The notes beneath the pieces are model-generated. The model did not search any database and had not been told where the DNA came from. It worked only from the letters and a program-made list of their open reading frames with translations. The translations under genes were made by a program, and so were the position numbers. This document shows positions 59,392 to 64,000 of a stretch of 64,000 nucleotides of DNA, piece after piece; the first letter of the stretch is position 1; each line of letters opens with the position of its first letter. The stretch comes from Eretmocerus hayati (Eukaryota; Arthropoda; Insecta; Hymenoptera; Aphelinidae): contig CM056744.1 in assembly GCA_029851415.1 (NCBI GenBank), forward strand, positions 9,741,268 through 9,805,267. Reading direction: 5' to 3'.

Positions 59392-60230
59392 CTGAAATTT
59401 CATTTGAGTAATCTGTATATGCCAAATAGTAGCTATTTGTATAATCTCATCAAAATCCATTAGGTCAATTGATTCACGACAGTACTTTCTTGAAGCGTCG
59501 ATAAAACGGTGAGTATTAAAAAAATTGCTCCATCTCAAAATCCAATTATAAAAAATTTTGCGAATGATCAACTCAGTTATCCATCATGATTATCTTTCCT
59601 CCCTCCGAAAACAATTATTCACTTGTCACTGTCTCATTTTCCATTCAAAGTTAAATAGCCGTTGCGCAACAGTCTGCCCACCGCGCGCCGTCCTTTACAG
59701 GGGCGATTCAATTCTGGTATCTTTCGGGTCACCCCTCGTATCGTCATCTGTGTAATGCTTTGAGACAAAACCATACACGTAAGCCAACCTTTGAACGTAA
59801 TATGCATACAAGAAAAGGAGTGCTTATTTCAGTCGTCAAACGAAAATTGCACGTGTCATTACGAAGAATTGACCTCTACGATCATTTATCCGATGATAAT
59901 TTTTGAGGAATTTTCTCTCTGAGAAGATTTTTGAATGTTTGGAATACTCAAGATCCTGAATAGATAAAATAAAGGTTTATCCCGTACCTTAGAAAAATAT
60001 AGATTAGACGGCCCGGCCGAAGAAATTTTCAAGCTTAGCTTGGCGAGTAAATAGTCAAAAATGTATATAGAATGCAAAACTCGATCAAAGTGACAGCTCG
60101 TCCGATATTGTTTCAAATTTCATTGACATTTTAGTACATCAGTTTCATTACTTTGCAGAATATTATTCAAATCTAGAAGGAACTAGAATTCATTTTTGGT
60201 TCACGTATAAAAGTCATTATTTGGTTTTTT

Positions 60231-60389
60231 ATGCGTTCCAGGCTGTTTGTTCTTTACCTTTTTTTCTGTGTCATTGCGATGTCTTGCCTTCAGTCACCTT
60301 TACAACTATTTGACACATGCAAAGAGAAGATACCACAAAAAAATAAGTATTTGTTATTTATTGACATCGTTTGCGATCTTTTGAATTAA
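60231..60389 (+). CDS. Possible small secreted peptide, 52 aa
   Basis: The frame starts MRSRLFVLYLFFCVIAMSC, a textbook signal peptide, and then encodes a short hydrophilic tail with two further cysteines, ending at TAA 60387-60389. A GTATTT donor at about 60344 could splice it onward, but no matching next exon was found. It lies 0.9 kb before the secreted gene at 61292 on the same strand. A TATAAAAG lies 25 bases before the ATG, too close to be its own TATA box in the usual spacing. Confidence 0.35.
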   Translation: MRSRLFVLYLFFCVIAMSCLQSPLQLFDTCKEKIPQKNKYLLFIDIVCDLLN

Positions 60390-61291
60390 AATGATATTTA
60401 ATCTATATGCCAGTGTTGATACATGATTCGTGGTAAGAATAACATCGTCCCCGCGTGAGTATTGAACTTTCGGATAGAAGTATTCAAAGCTTTTATTGTA
60501 AGCGCCACCATAAATCGGCACTTACCTTCGAATTTTCCGCGAGTGACGGAAGATGAGAAAAAAAATATTGAATTAAGCTACTCAAACATACTATAGAAAT
60601 TCCGAATTAGTACCCAAGTGATGTATGATGTTTAAACGCTTCCTGATGGTTTTCCTACATAATTCAATTACTTAAAACCAGGTCATTAGAATAAAGAGTT
60701 GAATGATCTCAGTTTGGCTAAATAGGAAATAGGATCTCTTTCATACTGATATACAAACGCGAAGATCTAACACATCATTCACATATATAGGGATCAATTA
60801 TTTGTGCCAAACTTTGAATTTTGATAATTATATCAACATTATCGAAGCTTCTAGCTCTTTTCGATACTAAATGGTTTTTTTCGCATCTCGAATTTGATAG
60901 TCAATATTTTTCTTTCAAATATTGAGAGCCGTGGAGCAACAAAACATTCTCGGTATCTAAGTTTTTGGTGTTTTTGGACTAATTTTATGAATGAGCACCG
61001 AACGATGAAAAATATTGGATGGAATGAAAACCAATAAAGAGAGTGCAACAAAAAAGTTCGTTGTAAAATGTGCTTGTTGCTGGTTGACTGAAAAAGACCT
61101 CATTTGAACCATAAATAGATGCCTTCTTCCATTAAAATTCCTCACTTGAGCTTTAGATCGTTCAAAGAAGGTGAAGAAGGTGCATGCCTACGAGTTGAAG
61201 AACGATCTTGATATTGTTATATTTTCGTTTGCTACCGAGCACGAAGCTACCAGGATTTGGTTCACTAATCAAACAAAATCAATTTCAGAGT

Positions 61292-63521
61292 ATGAATACC
61301 TTCAGGATTCCAATATTTGCAGGTAAAGATCAACAATTGGATTCTATTGTATGTCACTATAAATTTATGAAAGGCTAGTTTGATGTCTCTCTATCTTTTG
61401 AAAATCGATGGTGGCGCCTCTAGCGGCCAAGTTGGTATACTGCCAATAACAATTTTGAAAAATAGAGATGAAGAAAACCAATAGTACCGCGCCCTGCAGA
61501 CTATTCTTCTGCAAATCTTAGAAAAACTTCACCGAAGATCGGGACAGAATTGAACACAATTACCCGCAAATTTTTGGGCTCATTTTTGCATCGATCTCGC
61601 TTGAACTTTTTTTTTTAATTTGCAGGAGAATCATCCGCAGGTGGCGGTACTATTGGTTTCCTTCCACCCTGTTTTTCAAAATAGTTATTAGCTACATTCC
61701 AATTTGACCACTAGAGACGCCACTATCGCTTCCCCAAAGGTTACTCAAAGAGTACTCAAAATTGATTTCTCACGCCAATTAACATGGTATAAATCGTTGT
61801 AGATGCAGATAATTGAGAAAGATATGCATAGAGTCAGCAAGAGTAATTATCACAGATAGTAAAATGGCTTCGTCTTATTATCATGCGTGTGATAGTGATT
61901 GTCTACAGATGAAAGAAAAACAAAGAAGAGCGTTTGTCATTTTCAGGACTACTGATGTTCATAATTTTGGAGGTGAACAGCTCTCCTCAAAACTATTTTG
62001 GTACCCAATTTCGAGTTATCCCCACGAGAAACTTTGAATTTCGAGATGTGACGCGACCACGAGAGTGTCAAGCTGATAATGAGGCCCTTGTACAACCCGT
62101 TTGCACAAAAAAATTGAAATTATTCAGAAATTATTCTCACTATAGATGTGCAGTGCGACTCCGTTACATCGATCCTGGTAAGATTGAATTTTGTCTAATA
62201 CCCGTGAATCTTGATGGAAACTAATCTAATCCATGATTTTTCCACACGCTCAACGACTAGTCTAATTCATTCTTTATTCATACGTTTATAATAAGTAATC
62301 GAATTCGGACTTGGACGAAATCGAGAATAATATACTTACAGTTATTATTAGGAATGCGTCCCTTCTTTTCTTTCCTGCACTAGCCACGCATGGTGGACAA
62401 ATTGGATTTTTGATATTCATTGCGTAGAATAGAATGGTAAAAGGGTGTAAGAACTTTTTTCGCGTTCAAGTGATGGATTTCCGTCCCGGGCTGTAGTCGA
62501 GGGTCGGAATTATCACTTTAGGATGCGATAAATACGTTTTACGCCCGTGTATCGAACTGTTTTTTGACAAACAGTGAGAGAATGTGAAAAATCAGTGCGA
62601 AATAGTACATTATGATACTATACTCATCTGCACGCAGTCTCATACGACATTTTATAGCACGAGAATCCAAAAATCATGTTCAAAGTTGCGATTCTTAGGT
62701 TAGAGTGCTATAAAGGATAGTTTCTCGCACAGTGTGTCAAAATAGTATATTTCGCAGCGAGTTTATGGGGGTGTAGCTCGCTTCTGAGCGATTGGTTTTC
62801 GGCCTGAGCAGCAGGCGAAGGTCGAAATAATCGCTCGGAAGCGGGGAACCTAATGAACAAGTTGCGAATACTATTTTTCACAATTTTGTAAGCATCCAAA
62901 CATCGGAAAATTGAAAAAAATATATTTCAGCTCACGGTCAGCACGGTTGTTGCTTTCTCGTGATTATTTTCAACCTTCATCTTCGGCTCGAAGCGAGAAG
63001 AGTCATTTAAAATGCGAAAACTAGTCTACGCGACTCCGCACCAAAAAAAATGCTATTTTGGAAAGGTTCATAATTGACTGCCACTGATCAAATCTTGAAA
63101 AGAATCTCAATAAGTGATTGAGACACCTTTATAAATGAAACATTAGATTTTTCAGAGCCACAAATCGCGCGTGGAAAATTGTCAATTTTATATACACAGA
63201 GAGTAAACTACTCTTGTGAGGTTTCACTGATAACAAATTTTCACGAATTTGACCTAGCAATGATAATTCTCAATACTGTGCGAGAAAAGCTTTGGAAAAA
63301 AAGGAGTCGTTTCGTTTTTTCCAGATGACACAATTGCCTTCCATGGAACGTGCTTTGAATATTGTAAACACTACATATACACTCACAGTGCATCAGATAA
63401 AATAGTTTCTTCATTAGGAGAAGAATACTGCAATCCGTTGATATCACAATACGATTCACCTCGTGGGAAGAAAACAAATTTACCTATAGCAATTCCATTC
63501 GAGATCGGCATAAGGAGGTGA
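61292..63521 (+). CDS. Secreted six-cysteine protein of unknown family, 172 aa, four exons
   Basis: I join 61292-61322, 61947-62177, 63156-63215 and 63325-63521. Donors are GTAAAG, GTAAGA and GTGAGG; acceptors are TTTTCAG, TTTTTCAG and TTTTTTCCAG; all three introns are in phase 1. The first junction completes a signal peptide that neither exon shows alone: MNTFRIPIFA, then GLLMFIILEV. The mature chain has six cysteines: three in exon 2 (REC, PVC, YRC) and three in exon 4 (TCFEYC, EYC), plus NYS glycosylation sites. Exon 4 ends at TGA 63519-63521; a possible donor just before it (GTGAGT at 63518) would only change the last residues. AATAAA follows at 63623-63628. No domain is recognised. Introns 1 and 2 carry MITEs. 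Confidence 0.65.
61406..61728. mobile_element. Foldback MITE in intron 1 of the 61-kb gene
   Basis: CGATGGTGGCGCCTCTAGCG at the left is answered by the complement of CGATAGTGGCGTCTCTAGTG at the right. Inner arms (ACCAATAGTACCGC / GGCGGTACTATTGGT) also pair. No clear target duplication. It lies wholly within the intron and does not touch the splice sites. Confidence 0.65.
62450..62886. mobile_element. Cluster of hairpin MITEs in intron 2 of the 61-kb gene
   Basis: One hairpin at about 62460-62560 has the CCCGGGC core and the CGCCCGTGTATCG arm typical of this window's two-hairpin elements. A second at about 62741-62886 begins AATAGTATATTTCGCA and ends TGCGAATACTATTTTT, with paired CGAGCGATT-type stems around GGCCTGAGCAGC. 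Between them lies the dispersed repeat 62625-62716, shared with 27260-27360. Confidence 0.5.
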
Positions 63522-63622
63522 GTTGGGTACATTTACTCAATGAATGGCAATGATAATTGATAATGATGAAGTAATTCAATTATGTAAGAATCACATTTCA
63601 TGTACTATCTTTACGATAATCA

Positions 63623-63628
63623 AATAAA
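63623..63628 (+). terminator. Polyadenylation signal of the 61-kb gene
   Basis: AATAAA lies about 100 bases after the stop at 63521, which supports the gene end chosen. Confidence 0.5.
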
Positions 63629-63804
63629 CTCGTATAACCATGCAGCTTTTTCATATTGGGCGTGCAATGATGTAAGAATGTTTTTTCTATACAGGATCTG
63701 AAGAAAATTTACAGATGCATGCATTCACTTATGCAGCTTTGAAAAAAGCTGCACGAGTTCAAAAATTATTTTTCGTGACACATTTTCCTTCCTAGGGCAG
63801 TAGA

Positions 63805-64000
63805 AGTGCCCCCCCCCCCAGGAAAAGCAATGTGCATGGAAAACATAGGAATATTGGCTTTTGAATACCGGGTACCTGCCTTTCGGGTCAATCCCGGTTG
63901 CCCCCGAGGGCGCGGGACAGGGGTACGCCCTGCCAGCGCGTCGGTTCGGGGGACGGACACCACCAAACCACCGAGTGATTTAGCACTGACCCGCTCCTCC
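63805..64000. other. GC-rich edge sequence, unidentified
   Basis: A C-run (about 63810-63820) is followed by strongly GC-rich sequence unlike the rest of the window (GGTACCTGCC, GGGCGCGGGACAGGGGTACG). It may be the end of a retroelement or other repeat that continues past the window. I recognise no gene in it. Confidence 0.3.

Overview
The window looks like nuclear DNA of an insect, most likely a hymenopteran such as a parasitoid wasp. It is AT-rich, has GT-AG introns and AATAAA polyadenylation signals, and is crowded with short inverted-repeat DNA transposons. Its main genes are long single-exon ankyrin proteins ending in a PRANC-type (poxvirus-like, F-box-like) C-terminal region. Such proteins are known from poxviruses, Wolbachia and Nasonia wasps. 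The hymenopteran assignment is inference from that gene family; no species can be named from the sequence.

Bases 1-38100 hold a cluster of six related ankyrin-PRANC genes: a 3' fragment at 1-327, then genes at 7130-10057 (-), 14915-17869 (+), 22976-25870 (+), 29339-32260 (+) and 34874-37795 (+). The last has an in-frame TGA in the context TGA CTA G, so it is either a young pseudogene or a readthrough gene. Every complete copy has an uninterrupted coding region, and each has a 3' splice site only 14-28 bases before its ATG. They therefore seem to share a 5'-UTR intron that predates the duplications. The stretches 1-~6360 and 17542-~22420 are diverged copies of one segmental duplication. They give natural empty and filled sites for at least four transposon insertions.

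Bases 38100-51200 hold no convincing gene. They contain hairpin MITEs and an unusual 3.56-kb foldback element (47660-51216). Its terminal inverted repeats enclose a GC-rich ~130-bp satellite with a 514-bp higher-order repeat.

Bases 52000-64000 hold two multi-exon genes that I reconstructed from splice sites. Both encode small secreted proteins of unknown family: 249 aa in three exons (52043-53986) and 172 aa in four exons (61292-63521). A possible 52-aa secreted peptide lies at 60231-60389. Between them are a piggyBac-like element with a second TTAA element nested inside it, a TTA-flanked foldback, and a nearly perfect 1.13-kb palindromic element. The window ends in a GC-rich stretch.

The ankyrin-PRANC proteins probably act as substrate adaptors: ankyrin repeats bind partners and the F-box-like tail could contact a Cullin-1/Skp1 ubiquitin ligase, as in poxvirus relatives. 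This is inference. The secreted genes have no recognised function.
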